From Dorea sp. (GTDB lineage Bacteria > Bacillota > Clostridia > Lachnospirales > Lachnospiraceae): a DNA stretch of 64,000 nt. The notes under the pieces are model-generated. The model was not told the DNA's origin and searched no databases. It saw only the letters and a program-made list of their open reading frames with translations. This document shows, piece after piece, positions 8,377 to 16,410 of the stretch; position 1 is the first letter of the stretch; the number at the start of each line of letters is the position of its first letter. The stretch spans positions 1-64,000 of the forward strand of contig JAEDLC010000001.1 in assembly GCA_016295505.1 (NCBI GenBank), in the 5' to 3' direction. The translations under genes were made by a program, and so were the position numbers.

Positions 8377-9699
8377 ATGGCATTGTTAACATTTAAGGGT
8401 GGTATCCACCCGGATGACGGCAAGAGCCTGGCTAAAGATAAGGCGATTGTCGACGTAAAACCTAAGGGCGATCTGGTATATCCAATGTCCCAGCACATCG
8501 GCGCTCCTGCAGCTCCGGTAGTGGCTGTTGGCGATCATGTATTAAAGGGCCAGATGATCGCTGAAGCCGGAGGATTTGTATCCGCGCCTATCTATGCATC
8601 AGTTTCTGGTAAGGTCAAAGCAATTGCTCCACATCTGAATCCAACAGGGGGAACTGTAAATAGTATTGTAATTGAGAATGATGGGGAATATCAGGAAGTA
8701 GAGTATCCTGCAGTGAAACCGCTGGAAGAGATGAGCAAGGAAGAGATCCTGAACGCGATTGGCAATGCCGGCGTTGTAGGTATGGGTGGTGCAGGTTTCC
8801 CGACAAGAGTAAAATTGTCACCGAAGGAACCGGATAAGATTGACTATATTATTGCAAACTGTGCGGAATGTGAACCTTATATTACTGCAGATTACAGAAC
8901 GATCATGGAGACCCCGGAGAAACTGGTCGGTGGAATGAAGATTGTCCTGAAGCTGTTTGATAATGCGAAGGGACTGTTTGGTGTAGAGGATAATAAGCCG
9001 GATTGTATTGAAAAATTAAAAGAGCTTACAAAAGATGAACCACGTATGGAAGTGCTTGCGCTTAAGACGAAGTATCCACAGGGTGGTGAGCGTCAGCTGA
9101 TTTATGCTACAACAGGAAGAGCAATTAACTCTGCAATGCTTCCTGCAGATGCAGGGTGTGTTGTAGACAACGTAGCTACACTTGTGAGCATCTATCAGGC
9201 AGTGGCAGAAGGTAAACCGTCTATGGAGCGTGTTGTTACTGTAAGTGGTGATGCAGTGGCAGAACCAGGAAACTTCAGAGTACCATTTGGTATCAATCAG
9301 CAGGAACTGGTTGAAGCAGCAGGCGGATTTAAGACAGAACCGGAAAAACTGATCTCTGGTGGTCCGATGATGGGATTCTCCATGTTCACGCTTGATGTTC
9401 CGGTTACCAAGACATCTTCTTCCATTCTTGGATTTACAAAAGACGAAGTTGCGAAGTTTGAGCCTTCCGCATGTATTAACTGCGGACGATGTGTGGATGC
9501 ATGTCCGAGCCGTCTGATTCCGTCAAGACTTGCCGATTATGCGGAACGTCAGGATGAAGCAACGTTTACAGCTCATGAGGGACTGGAATGTATGGAATGT
9601 GGTTCTTGTAGTTTTGTCTGTCCTGCTAAGCGTCCGCTGAAACAGGCGATTGGATCTATGAGAAAGATTGCTTTAGCAAACCGCAAGAAGAAAAAATAA
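8377..9699 (+). CDS. rnfC: Rnf complex subunit RnfC
   Basis: Peripheral cytoplasmic subunit of ferredoxin:NAD+ oxidoreductase; binds NADH and FMN and carries two [4Fe-4S] clusters. ATG 8377 follows AGGAAGGA; the frame is open further upstream but that part overlaps the promoter and has no ribosome binding site. The 440 residues show the N-terminal RnfC barrel-sandwich domain (MALLTFKGGIHPDDGK), the glycine-rich GMGGAGFPTRVKL and ANCAECEPYITADYR of the FMN/NADH (Nuo51-like) fold, a SLBB region, and two clusters near the end: CINCGRCVDACPSRL and CMECGSCSFVCPAKRPL. First gene of rnfCDGEAB. Confidence 0.96.
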   Translation: MALLTFKGGIHPDDGKSLAKDKAIVDVKPKGDLVYPMSQHIGAPAAPVVAVGDHVLKGQMIAEAGGFVSAPIYASVSGKVKAIAPHLNPTGGTVNSIVIENDGEYQEVEYPAVKPLEEMSKEEILNAIGNAGVVGMGGAGFPTRVKLSPKEPDKIDYIIANCAECEPYITADYRTIMETPEKLVGGMKIVLKLFDNAKGLFGVEDNKPDCIEKLKELTKDEPRMEVLALKTKYPQGGERQLIYATTGRAINSAMLPADAGCVVDNVATLVSIYQAVAEGKPSMERVVTVSGDAVAEPGNFRVPFGINQQELVEAAGGFKTEPEKLISGGPMMGFSMFTLDVPVTKTSSSILGFTKDEVAKFEPSACINCGRCVDACPSRLIPSRLADYAERQDEATFTAHEGLECMECGSCSFVCPAKRPLKQAIGSMRKIALANRKKKK

Positions 9700-9726
9700 A
9701 TCAGAAAGAAGAAGAGGTGAACAAAC

Positions 9727-10677
9727 GTGAGTGAGAACAATTTAAAAATGTCATCTTCACCACATATACGTTCCAAAGCTACCACAAGCAACATTATGTT
9801 AATGGTAACCGTTGCACTGTTGCCAGCTGCTTTGTTTGGTGTATGGAACTTTAAACTGCCGGCACTTGGAATGTTGATTACCACAACGGTAACGGCAGTT
9901 CTGACAGAGTACATATATGAAAGATTGATGCACAAAAAGATCACGGTTGGTGACTGGAGTGCAGTTGTTACAGGATTATTGCTTGGACTTAACATGCCGC
10001 CTACAGCACCTTGGTGGATGGGCGCTCTCGGAAGTATCTTTGCAATCCTGATCGTAAAACAGTTGTTTGGCGGACTGGGACAGAATTTCATGAACCCGGC
10101 GCTGGGTGCAAGATGTTTCCTGTTGATTTCATTTACAAGTCAGATGACTACATTTGTATATGATGGTGTGACGGGTCCGACTCCTCTTGCTGCTTTGAAG
10201 AGTGGAGAGGCTGTGAACAGTATGGATATGCTGATCGGAACAATTCCGGGAACGATCGGAGAAACATCTGTGATCGCAATTATCATCGGTGCGATCTTCC
10301 TGATTCTTCTGGGAATCATTGATCTTCGGATTCCGGGAACTTATATCGTGTCATTTGTGATCTTTATTGGTATCTTTGGACATTTTGCGAATCCGGAGAT
10401 TGGATTCTTTGATCCACAGTATATTACAGCACATCTGTGTGGAGGCGGTCTGATGCTCGGTGCATGGTTTATGGCTACTGATTATGTTACATCACCGATC
10501 ACGAAGAAAGGACAGTATGTATACGGTGTCCTGCTGGGCGTCCTGACCGGACTGTTCCGTCTCTTTGGTGCTTCCGCAGAGGGTGTTTCCTATGCGATCA
10601 TCATCAGTAACCTTTTAGTTCCATTGATCGAGAAGGTTACTCTTCCAAAACCATTCGGTAAAGGAGGAGAGAAATAA
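9727..10677 (+). CDS. rnfD: Rnf complex subunit RnfD
   Basis: Membrane subunit (316 residues, about nine to ten helices) carrying covalently bound FMN in the electron path. Starts at GTG 9727 behind AGAGGTGA. DGVTGPTPL at residues 146-154 corresponds to the flavinylation motif; T152 is the candidate FMN-bearing threonine. LLLGLNMPPTAPWWMG and NPALGARCFLL are typical RnfD/NqrB segments. The stop codon overlaps the start of rnfG (TAATGA). Modification would need the ApbE protein encoded at 14392-15372. Confidence 0.95.
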   Translation: MSENNLKMSSSPHIRSKATTSNIMLMVTVALLPAALFGVWNFKLPALGMLITTTVTAVLTEYIYERLMHKKITVGDWSAVVTGLLLGLNMPPTAPWWMGALGSIFAILIVKQLFGGLGQNFMNPALGARCFLLISFTSQMTTFVYDGVTGPTPLAALKSGEAVNSMDMLIGTIPGTIGETSVIAIIIGAIFLILLGIIDLRIPGTYIVSFVIFIGIFGHFANPEIGFFDPQYITAHLCGGGLMLGAWFMATDYVTSPITKKGQYVYGVLLGVLTGLFRLFGASAEGVSYAIIISNLLVPLIEKVTLPKPFGKGGEK

Positions 10678-11258
10678 TGAATAAGATTGTAAAAAATACA
10701 TTGATCCTTACAATGATTACTTTGATAGCAGGCCTTGCACTCGGTGTCGTATATGAGATTACGAAAGATCCGATTGCTCAGGTACAGGAAAGTGCGAAAA
10801 AGGAAGCATGGCAGGCTGTATTTCCTGAGGCGGATCTGGAAGAATTTGAGGCAACAGAGGTTGATCAGGCTGCTGCAGATAAAGCAATCGCTGATATGGG
10901 TGTAAACGCAACAATTGATGAAGTATGTATCGTTGGTGAAGAGGGATACGTTATCACAACGACCGATAAGGACGGATTTGGAGGAAGCATTCAGATTACA
11001 GTTGGTATCACAGCAGATGGTACGGTGAACGGAGTTTCCATTCTGTCCATCAGCGAGACTGCCGGACTTGGAATGAAAGCGACAGAGCCGGCATTCTATG
11101 GTCAGTATGAAGGAAAACAGGCAGAAAAATTTGTAGTATCCAAAGACGGCGGAGACGGAGAACCGATCGATGCGTTAAGCGGTGCAACGATTACTTCAAG
11201 AGCAGTAACCGGTGCTGTGAATGCAGCCCTTGGTTATTACCAGAATGCATTTCAATAG
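10677..11258 (+). CDS. rnfG: Rnf complex subunit RnfG
   Basis: Extracytoplasmic flavin subunit (193 residues) anchored by one N-terminal helix (about 8-27). The FMN-binding domain ends with DALSGATITSRAV; T171 in SGAT is the residue flavinylated through a phosphoester bond in this family. ATG overlaps the rnfD stop by 1-2 bases, indicating translational coupling. ApbE, whose gene lies 3 kb downstream on the other strand, is the expected modifying enzyme. Confidence 0.95.
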   Translation: MNKIVKNTLILTMITLIAGLALGVVYEITKDPIAQVQESAKKEAWQAVFPEADLEEFEATEVDQAAADKAIADMGVNATIDEVCIVGEEGYVITTTDKDGFGGSIQITVGITADGTVNGVSILSISETAGLGMKATEPAFYGQYEGKQAEKFVVSKDGGDGEPIDALSGATITSRAVTGAVNAALGYYQNAFQ

Positions 11259-11271
11259 GAGGTAGTTAGAG

Positions 11272-11991
11272 ATGAATAAATGTACTGAAAGAGTATATAA
11301 CGGTCTGATCAAAGAAAATCCTACCTTCGTTTTGATGTTAGGTATGTGTCCGACCCTGGCGGTAACAACATCCGCCATGAACGGTGTAGGTATGGGCCTT
11401 TCTACAACGGTCGTACTTGTGCTGTCCAACATGTTGATTTCCATGTTGCGTAAGATTATTCCGGATTCTGTCAGAATGCCGGCGTTTATCGTAGTCGTAG
11501 CATCTTTCGTTACAATTGTACAGTTCCTTCTGGAAGGTTTCGTTCCAAGTCTGTATGATTCACTGGGAATTTATATTCCTCTGATCGTAGTTAACTGTAT
11601 CATTCTTGGACGTGCAGAAAGTTATGCGTCTAAGAATCCGGTAATTCCTTCTATCTTTGATGGAATCGGTATGGGACTTGGATTTACATTCGGACTTACC
11701 TGTATCGGTATTGTCCGTGAGCTGATCGGTACTGGCGCTATCTTCGGAGCACAGATTCTTCCTCTTGCAGATACCGCTGCCGGTGTAGGCGGATATGTTC
11801 CGGTTACAATCTTCATTCTTCCTCCGGGAGCATTCCTGGTACTTGCATTCCTTGTTGCGGCTATGAACAAGATCCGCAAGAATGCAGAGAAGAAAGGCAA
11901 GAAGATTGCAGCACCTCAGGGATGTGGCACAGATTGTGCTTCCTGCGGTGGATGTGAAGGAAAAGTGTTCCCAACAGGAAATGAAAAGTAG
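11272..11991 (+). CDS. rnfE: Rnf complex subunit RnfE with cysteine-rich C-terminal tail
   Basis: Six-helix membrane subunit, homologous to RnfA with inverted topology; the two form the membrane core, with conserved cysteines holding an intramembrane iron-sulfur cluster. Cys in LGMCPTLAVTT and in FGLTCIGIVRELIG are those ligands. Length 239, longer than many RnfE proteins because of a tail after the last helix: a lysine-rich stretch, then C218-x3-C222-x2-C225-x2-C228. The Lys/Arg-rich stretch suggests the tail is cytoplasmic. The four-cysteine pattern could bind a metal or an Fe-S cluster; that is inference. Good AGGAGG ribosome binding site. Confidence 0.95.
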   Translation: MNKCTERVYNGLIKENPTFVLMLGMCPTLAVTTSAMNGVGMGLSTTVVLVLSNMLISMLRKIIPDSVRMPAFIVVVASFVTIVQFLLEGFVPSLYDSLGIYIPLIVVNCIILGRAESYASKNPVIPSIFDGIGMGLGFTFGLTCIGIVRELIGTGAIFGAQILPLADTAAGVGGYVPVTIFILPPGAFLVLAFLVAAMNKIRKNAEKKGKKIAAPQGCGTDCASCGGCEGKVFPTGNEK

Positions 11992-12004
11992 GAGGAGTAC
12001 ATAG

Positions 12005-12580
12005 ATGAAAGAATTATTGATTATTGCAATTGGTTCCGCTCTTGTGAATAACGTCGTACTCAGCCAGTTCCTGGGAATCTGTCCGTTCCTTGGTGTTTCC
12101 AAGAAGGTAGACACTGCTGCCGGAATGGGTGGTGCGGTTGTATTCGTTATCACAATTGCTTCATTTGTAACAGGTTTAATTTATAAATTTATTCTGACAC
12201 CGCTTGGATTCGAGTATCTGCAGACGATCGTTTTCATTCTGATCATTGCTGCACTGGTACAGTTCGTAGAGATGTTCCTGAAAAAAGCGATGCCTCCATT
12301 GTATAATGCATTGGGAGTATATCTTCCTCTGATCACAACAAACTGTGCGGTTCTTGGTGTAGCACTTACGAACGTACAGAAGGAATATACACTTCTTGAG
12401 GGTGTGATCAATGGAGTTGGTACATCTGTCGGATTCCTGATCGCAATTGTGATCATGGCAGGAATTCGTGAGAAGATTGAGTATAACGACATTTCAGAAT
12501 CCTTCCAGGGAACTCCGATCGTTCTGATTACGGCTTGTCTGATGGCGATCGCGTTCTGCGGATTCTCAGGATTATTATAA
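12005..12580 (+). CDS. rnfA: Rnf complex subunit RnfA
   Basis: Six-helix membrane subunit of 191 residues, paired with RnfE. The conserved LGICPFLGVS and PLITTNCAVLGVAL hold the two cysteines that share the membrane [2Fe-2S] cluster. NNVVLSQFLG at the N-terminus and GFSGLL at the C-terminus are typical. ATG 12005 follows AGGAGG; 14 bp from rnfE and 14 bp before rnfB. Confidence 0.96.
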   Translation: MKELLIIAIGSALVNNVVLSQFLGICPFLGVSKKVDTAAGMGGAVVFVITIASFVTGLIYKFILTPLGFEYLQTIVFILIIAALVQFVEMFLKKAMPPLYNALGVYLPLITTNCAVLGVALTNVQKEYTLLEGVINGVGTSVGFLIAIVIMAGIREKIEYNDISESFQGTPIVLITACLMAIAFCGFSGLL

Positions 12581-12594
12581 GAGGAGGCATAACA

Positions 12595-13386
12595 ATGAGT
12601 GTTACAGGAATTATTCTTGCTGCGGTAATCGTAGGCGGCACCGGGTTATTCATTGGTGTGTTCCTCGGAATCGCTGGTAAGAAATTTGCAGTAGAAGTAG
12701 ATGAGAGAGAAGAAGCAATTCTCGGAGTACTTCCGGGAAACAACTGTGGTGGTTGTGGCTACGCTGGTTGTTCCGGCCTTGCCGCTGCGATCGTAAAGGG
12801 AGAAGCTGAAGTGGGCGGATGTCCGGTCGGCGGAGCTCCGGTTGCGGCAAAGATCGGAGAGATCATGGGAATTGCTGCGGGCGAACAGGTTCATCAGGTG
12901 GCTTTTGTAAAATGTGCCGGAACCTGTGATAAGGCAAAACAAGAATATGAGTATCATGGTCTGAAAGACTGTACAATGGTCAATATGATGCAGGACGGAG
13001 GACCGAAAGCATGTAATTACGGATGTCTCGGAGAAGGCAGCTGCGTGAAGGCCTGTCCGTTCGATGCAATCCATATCGTAGACGGTGTGGCTGTAGTAGA
13101 CAAAGAAGCATGTAAAGCATGTGGAAAATGTATTGCAGTATGTCCGAAGAAACTGATTGAGCTGGTTCCGTATGAACAGAAGCATCTGGTACAGTGCAGC
13201 TCAAGAGATAAAGGTAAAGCCGTAATGCAGGCTTGTTCTGTCGGATGTATCGGATGTAAGATGTGTGAGAAAGTCTGCCAGTTTGAAGCCGTTAAGGTAG
13301 AAGGTAATGTTGCACATATCGATCCTGAAAAATGTACAAACTGTGGTGCTTGTGCAGAGAAATGTCCGAAGAAGATCATTCTTTAG
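12595..13386 (+). CDS. rnfB: Rnf complex subunit RnfB, multi-cluster ferredoxin subunit
   Basis: Entry point for electrons from reduced ferredoxin. ATG 12595 is set by GAGGAGG just upstream; a longer frame from 12535 overlaps rnfA. 263 residues: N-terminal membrane helix (about 5-27); a 4Fe-4S motif NNCGGCGYAGCSG with a further Cys in GGCP; a middle cysteine set (CAGTC, KDC, ACNYGCLGEGSC) and two ferredoxin-like pairs (C.ACGKCIAVCP; CSVGCIGCKMCEKVC; CTNCGACAEKCP). This is the multi-cluster clostridial type. The DUF2752 gene follows within a few bases. Confidence 0.95.
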   Translation: MSVTGIILAAVIVGGTGLFIGVFLGIAGKKFAVEVDEREEAILGVLPGNNCGGCGYAGCSGLAAAIVKGEAEVGGCPVGGAPVAAKIGEIMGIAAGEQVHQVAFVKCAGTCDKAKQEYEYHGLKDCTMVNMMQDGGPKACNYGCLGEGSCVKACPFDAIHIVDGVAVVDKEACKACGKCIAVCPKKLIELVPYEQKHLVQCSSRDKGKAVMQACSVGCIGCKMCEKVCQFEAVKVEGNVAHIDPEKCTNCGACAEKCPKKIIL

Positions 13387-13401
13387 GATTTGGATGAAGA
13401 T

Positions 13402-13869
13402 ATGAAACGGACTTTTCATCAAATGATCTGTGATGCATATTCTCGTTTGAAGAGTGATATCAAAGATTTAAAATGGGCGATTATAATTATAATCGCCTAT
13501 TTTGCATATCTGAAACTGTTTCTGCACAGTATGTGCCCTATGGTCTGGCTGACAGGCTATCCATGCCCGGCATGCGGACTTACAAGAGCAGCGGTGTGTC
13601 TGCTTCATCTGGATCTTGCAGGTGCATGGAACATGCATCCGTTTATCTATGCTGTTGTTGGTTATTTTTTTCTGCTTTTGTGGAACAGGTATATTCTTCT
13701 GCGCGACACGGGAAAATACATGAAGTATCTGCTGGTTATGATAGTTGCAGGTATGATTGTTTTCTATATCTGGCGAATGTTGCGGTTTTTTCCGGGAGAA
13801 CCTCCGATGAGTTATTATTATAATAACATGTGCCTGATGCTTAGAAAGGCGATCACAGGAGTACGGTAA
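13402..13869 (+). CDS. DUF2752 membrane protein
   Basis: Uncharacterised membrane protein of 155 residues recognised by the DUF2752 signature, here CP.VWLTGYPCPACGLTRA, followed by a second helix pair with ...WNMHPFIYAVV. About three to four transmembrane helices. ATG 13402 is preferred; a TTG at 13390 would add four residues but its AGGA is too close. It starts 15 bp after rnfB and is presumably the last gene of the rnf transcript, since no terminator intervenes. The family's function is unknown; conserved cysteines facing a redox complex are suggestive only. Confidence 0.8.
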   Translation: MKRTFHQMICDAYSRLKSDIKDLKWAIIIIIAYFAYLKLFLHSMCPMVWLTGYPCPACGLTRAAVCLLHLDLAGAWNMHPFIYAVVGYFFLLLWNRYILLRDTGKYMKYLLVMIVAGMIVFYIWRMLRFFPGEPPMSYYYNNMCLMLRKAITGVR

Positions 13870-13939
13870 ATCTGATTGCAGAAAGAATCGTTCCATGGTA
13901 GAATAACAGACAGGAGTAAAATAAGGAGGGGATCTTACA

Positions 13940-14296
13940 ATGGATGAAAATAATAACATGCAGACAAATCAGGATAATCAGGGTGGATATCAGAGCAATC
14001 CAAACAGATATCAGGATAATTTTGACTATAATTACAATAATGGCGGGAATCCATCGGTTCCTCAGCCGACAATGGACACCAGCCCGATGTCAATGGGTGA
14101 CTGGGTATTGACAATTCTTGCATCGTTCATTCCATGTGCGGGGATTATTCTGTATTTGGTATGGGCGTTCAGTAAAAACGGTAATGTGAACAGGAGAAAT
14201 TATTGTCGTGCGAATCTGGCTATTATGGCAGTGATTCTGGTGGTATATATCGTATTTGCAGCTATCTTCGGAGCAGCGATTGTAAGTGGAATGTAA
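13940..14296 (+). CDS. Small membrane protein with Asn/Gln-rich N-terminus
   Basis: 118 residues. The first 45 are rich in N, Q, D, G and Y (MDENNNMQTNQDNQGGYQ...) and probably disordered; then two transmembrane helices (about 55-75 and 90-115) flanking a short loop, SKNGNVNRRNYCRANLA. This layout is common in small Firmicute proteins of the DUF4190/zinc-ribbon-like membrane type, but I cannot name a function. AAGGAGGGG precedes ATG 13940; a weak TTGCAG-18 bp-TAGAAT (13875-13904) could be its own promoter. It ends at a terminator shared with apbE. Confidence 0.75.
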   Translation: MDENNNMQTNQDNQGGYQSNPNRYQDNFDYNYNNGGNPSVPQPTMDTSPMSMGDWVLTILASFIPCAGIILYLVWAFSKNGNVNRRNYCRANLAIMAVILVVYIVFAAIFGAAIVSGM

Positions 14297-14338
14297 GAAT
14301 TTCAAAAGGAATAATTTCAGAAAAAGAGCAATAAAAAT

Positions 14339-14381
14339 GGGACTGTTGAAATGGATCGAGTTTCAACAGTCCCTGCTTTTT
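14339..14381. terminator. Bidirectional terminator between convergent genes
   Basis: GGGACTGTTGAAA and TTTCAACAGTCCC form a perfect 13-bp stem with a 9-nt loop. It is followed by TGCTTTTT on the plus strand and by ATTTTTATT on the minus strand, so serves both neighbours. Confidence 0.9.
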
Positions 14382-14391
14382 CGATTGTATT

Positions 14392-15372
14392 TCAGTTCTG
14401 GAAGTTATCAGAGTAATGTATGGTTTCATCATCTGTAATAAAAACAGCATCTACATCGTCCAGTTGATTGATCAGTTCCATGCCTTTTTCATAACCGAGA
14501 AGAAAGCAGGTGGTACTGAGGGCATCTGCGGTCAGAGAAGAATCTGTGATGATGGAAACGCTGTAGAGATTATTTTCACACGGATAGCCGGTTCGGGGAT
14601 CCAGTATGTGATGATAGAGGATATTGTCCTGTTCAAAATAGCGCTGATAGATACCGGATGTTACAACGGATTCATCCGCAATTTTTACGGCTGTAACAGG
14701 TTCTCCGGTTTCATCAAAGGGCTTCTGGATACCGATGTTATAGTCGGATCCGTCTGTTTTGGTTCCCATGGCAAGTACATTTCCACCAAGATTGATCAGT
14801 GCGTGTTCGACGCCTTCTTCCTGCAGATATTCCTTTAGCCGGTCAGCAATATATCCTTTGGCCAGAGCACCGACATCAATACCGGCCTGCGGATCTGTCA
14901 GCTGCACAGTATTCCCTTCAATTACGATATTGTGATAGTCAACATGGCTTACAGCTTCTTCAATCGTTTCTTGGGATGGAACAGAAGGGCTTTCGGATTT
15001 AAAATCCCAGAGCATGGAGACCGGGGAAATGGTGATATCAAATGCACCATCAGATAATTCACTATAGTAAATGCCGGTTTTAATCAGTGTAAGGGTCTCA
15101 TCCGATACCTCGACCGGATTGCACTTTGCATTGTTGATTCTGGAAATTTCACTGTCTTCGATTCGATTCGAAAACATGGTGTCATATTTTTGACATAATT
15201 CTTTGCAGCCTTCCAATACTTCTGAATCAACAGAATCCAGAATCTGTACTTTAATGACGGTATCAAACAGAGTGTCGGTATATGTCTGGTTTTCCTGCTT
15301 TTTTGACATACTGCATCCGGACAGGAGAAGCATAAGAGCAGCCAGAATCGCAATGATTCGTCTGTATTTCAT
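14392..15372 (-). CDS. apbE: FAD:protein FMN transferase, lipoprotein (ApbE)
   Basis: Extracytoplasmic enzyme that transfers FMN from FAD to Thr in (S/T)GAT motifs of RnfG and RnfD. 326 residues. A lipoprotein signal ends in LLSGC, with C20 as the lipidated cysteine. The ApbE domain follows: YTDTLFDTVIKVQI, DGAFDITISPVSMLWDF, GIDVGALAKGYIADRLKEYL, and the Mg/FAD region HALINLGGNVLAMGTK and VVTSGIYQRYFEQD..YHHILDPRTGYPCEN. A good AAGGAG site precedes ATG. Placed convergently to the rnf operon, which encodes its likely substrates; a link made from family knowledge and proximity. Confidence 0.94.
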   Translation of the reverse strand: MKYRRIIAILAALMLLLSGCSMSKKQENQTYTDTLFDTVIKVQILDSVDSEVLEGCKELCQKYDTMFSNRIEDSEISRINNAKCNPVEVSDETLTLIKTGIYYSELSDGAFDITISPVSMLWDFKSESPSVPSQETIEEAVSHVDYHNIVIEGNTVQLTDPQAGIDVGALAKGYIADRLKEYLQEEGVEHALINLGGNVLAMGTKTDGSDYNIGIQKPFDETGEPVTAVKIADESVVTSGIYQRYFEQDNILYHHILDPRTGYPCENNLYSVSIITDSSLTADALSTTCFLLGYEKGMELINQLDDVDAVFITDDETIHYSDNFQN

Positions 15373-15433
15373 ATGAAATCACTCCTTATCAGATCGTCTG
15401 TATATGCAGACGTTATTTTTGACACAGGTATTA

Positions 15434-15462
15434 TAGCATGGAATCAGGAAAAAATGAATCCC
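15434..15462 (-). promoter_or_regulatory. Candidate apbE promoter
   Basis: On the minus strand TATAAT lies about 60 bp before the apbE start with a weak TTCATT 17 bp upstream. Between it and the start, CGTCTG and CAGACG (15395-15412) form a 6-bp hairpin in the leader. Confidence 0.5.
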
Positions 15463-15472
15463 AGGTTCCTTG

Positions 15473-15501
15473 TTGCTGAGGAGGAATTCTTGTGCTAGAA
15501 T
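15473..15501 (+). promoter_or_regulatory. Promoter of the NusG-II/Gx/ruvAB run
   Basis: TTGCTG (15473-15478), 17 bp, then TAGAAT (15496-15501) with an upstream TGC (extended -10). It is divergent from the apbE promoter. Confidence 0.65.
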
Positions 15502-15529
15502 AAGGCGTAGACGAAAATGAGGTAGAGCT

Positions 15530-15901
15530 ATGAATCATAGATGGAAAAGAAATGACCTGATTCTGATCCTGGGAATTATCTGTATTGCAGCATTGGCATA
15601 CCTGCTGCATGAAAGAATGCAGAATGTTGATGATGGGATCGTGATTGTTAAGGTTGATGGAGAGGAAAAGGGGACCTACCGTCTTTCTGAGGAGCAGACG
15701 ATAGAAATCAATGGCGGGACGAATATTCTTCAGATTAAAGAGGGAAAAGCCGATATGACAGAGGCGGATTGTCCGGATAAGCTGTGTGTTCATCAGAAAG
15801 CAGTGTCGAAGAATGGAGAAAGCATTATCTGTCTGCCGAATAAAGTTGTTATAGAAGTAAAAAGCAGCGAACAAAGTGCGTATGATGCTGTTACAAATTA
15901 G
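15530..15901 (+). CDS. NusG domain II-containing protein
   Basis: 123 residues: a signal-anchor helix (about 8-27) and an extracytoplasmic NusG-II-like beta domain. The domain holds three cysteines, C81-x4-C86 (ADCPDKLCVH) and C101 (IICLPNKVVIEV), the pattern seen in this family. Despite the name it has no transcription role expected. The next gene encodes a Gx-type membrane protein, and the two are commonly found together near apbE and redox genes in clostridia. Function unproven; cofactor or flavin/quinone-related redox work is inferred from context. Confidence 0.82.
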   Translation: MNHRWKRNDLILILGIICIAALAYLLHERMQNVDDGIVIVKVDGEEKGTYRLSEEQTIEINGGTNILQIKEGKADMTEADCPDKLCVHQKAVSKNGESIICLPNKVVIEVKSSEQSAYDAVTN

Positions 15902-15910
15902 GAGGAGATC

Positions 15911-16402
15911 ATGAAAAGCAGAGTGGCATATTTTGGCGTTTTTACTGCACTTGCACTGATCTTCAGTTATGTGGAGACCCTGATTCCGATCAATTTTGGA
16001 ATTCCGGGAGTGAAGCTGGGGCTGGCTAATCTGATCATCGTAGTTGCTTTATATAAGCTTCCTCTGCAGGAGGTATATCTGTTATCGATCGTTCGGATAC
16101 TTCTTTCCGGATTTATATTCGGAAACTATTTCAGTATTCTTTACAGCCTTGCGGGAGGACTTCTGAGTCTGTCTGTGATGGCACTGCTGAAGCGTCGGAA
16201 CAGTTTCAGTGTCATGGGAATCAGTGTGGCAGGAGGCGTTTTTCATAATGTCGGACAGATGACAGTAGCAATGCTGGTTGTTGAGACGTTCAGTGTAGCG
16301 TACTATTTTCCGGTGCTGATGATCGCAGGGCTTGTGACAGGGCTTTTGATTGGAGTACTATCGAATGAAATGTTAAAAAGACTGAAGAATATAAGATTTT
16401 AG
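15911..16402 (+). CDS. Gx transporter / heptaprenyl diphosphate synthase component I-like membrane protein
   Basis: Hydrophobic 163-residue protein with about five helices. FGIPGVKLGLANLIIVVALY matches the family signature; ECF-type substrate-binding (S) components have the same fold. Members are annotated as heptaprenyl diphosphate synthase component I, but they lack prenyl-synthase DDxxD motifs, so a membrane transport role is more likely. AGGAGG precedes ATG 15911, nine bases after the NusG-II gene; ruvA begins eight bases downstream. Confidence 0.8.
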   Translation: MKSRVAYFGVFTALALIFSYVETLIPINFGIPGVKLGLANLIIVVALYKLPLQEVYLLSIVRILLSGFIFGNYFSILYSLAGGLLSLSVMALLKRRNSFSVMGISVAGGVFHNVGQMTVAMLVVETFSVAYYFPVLMIAGLVTGLLIGVLSNEMLKRLKNIRF

Positions 16403-16410
16403 GAGGAGTT

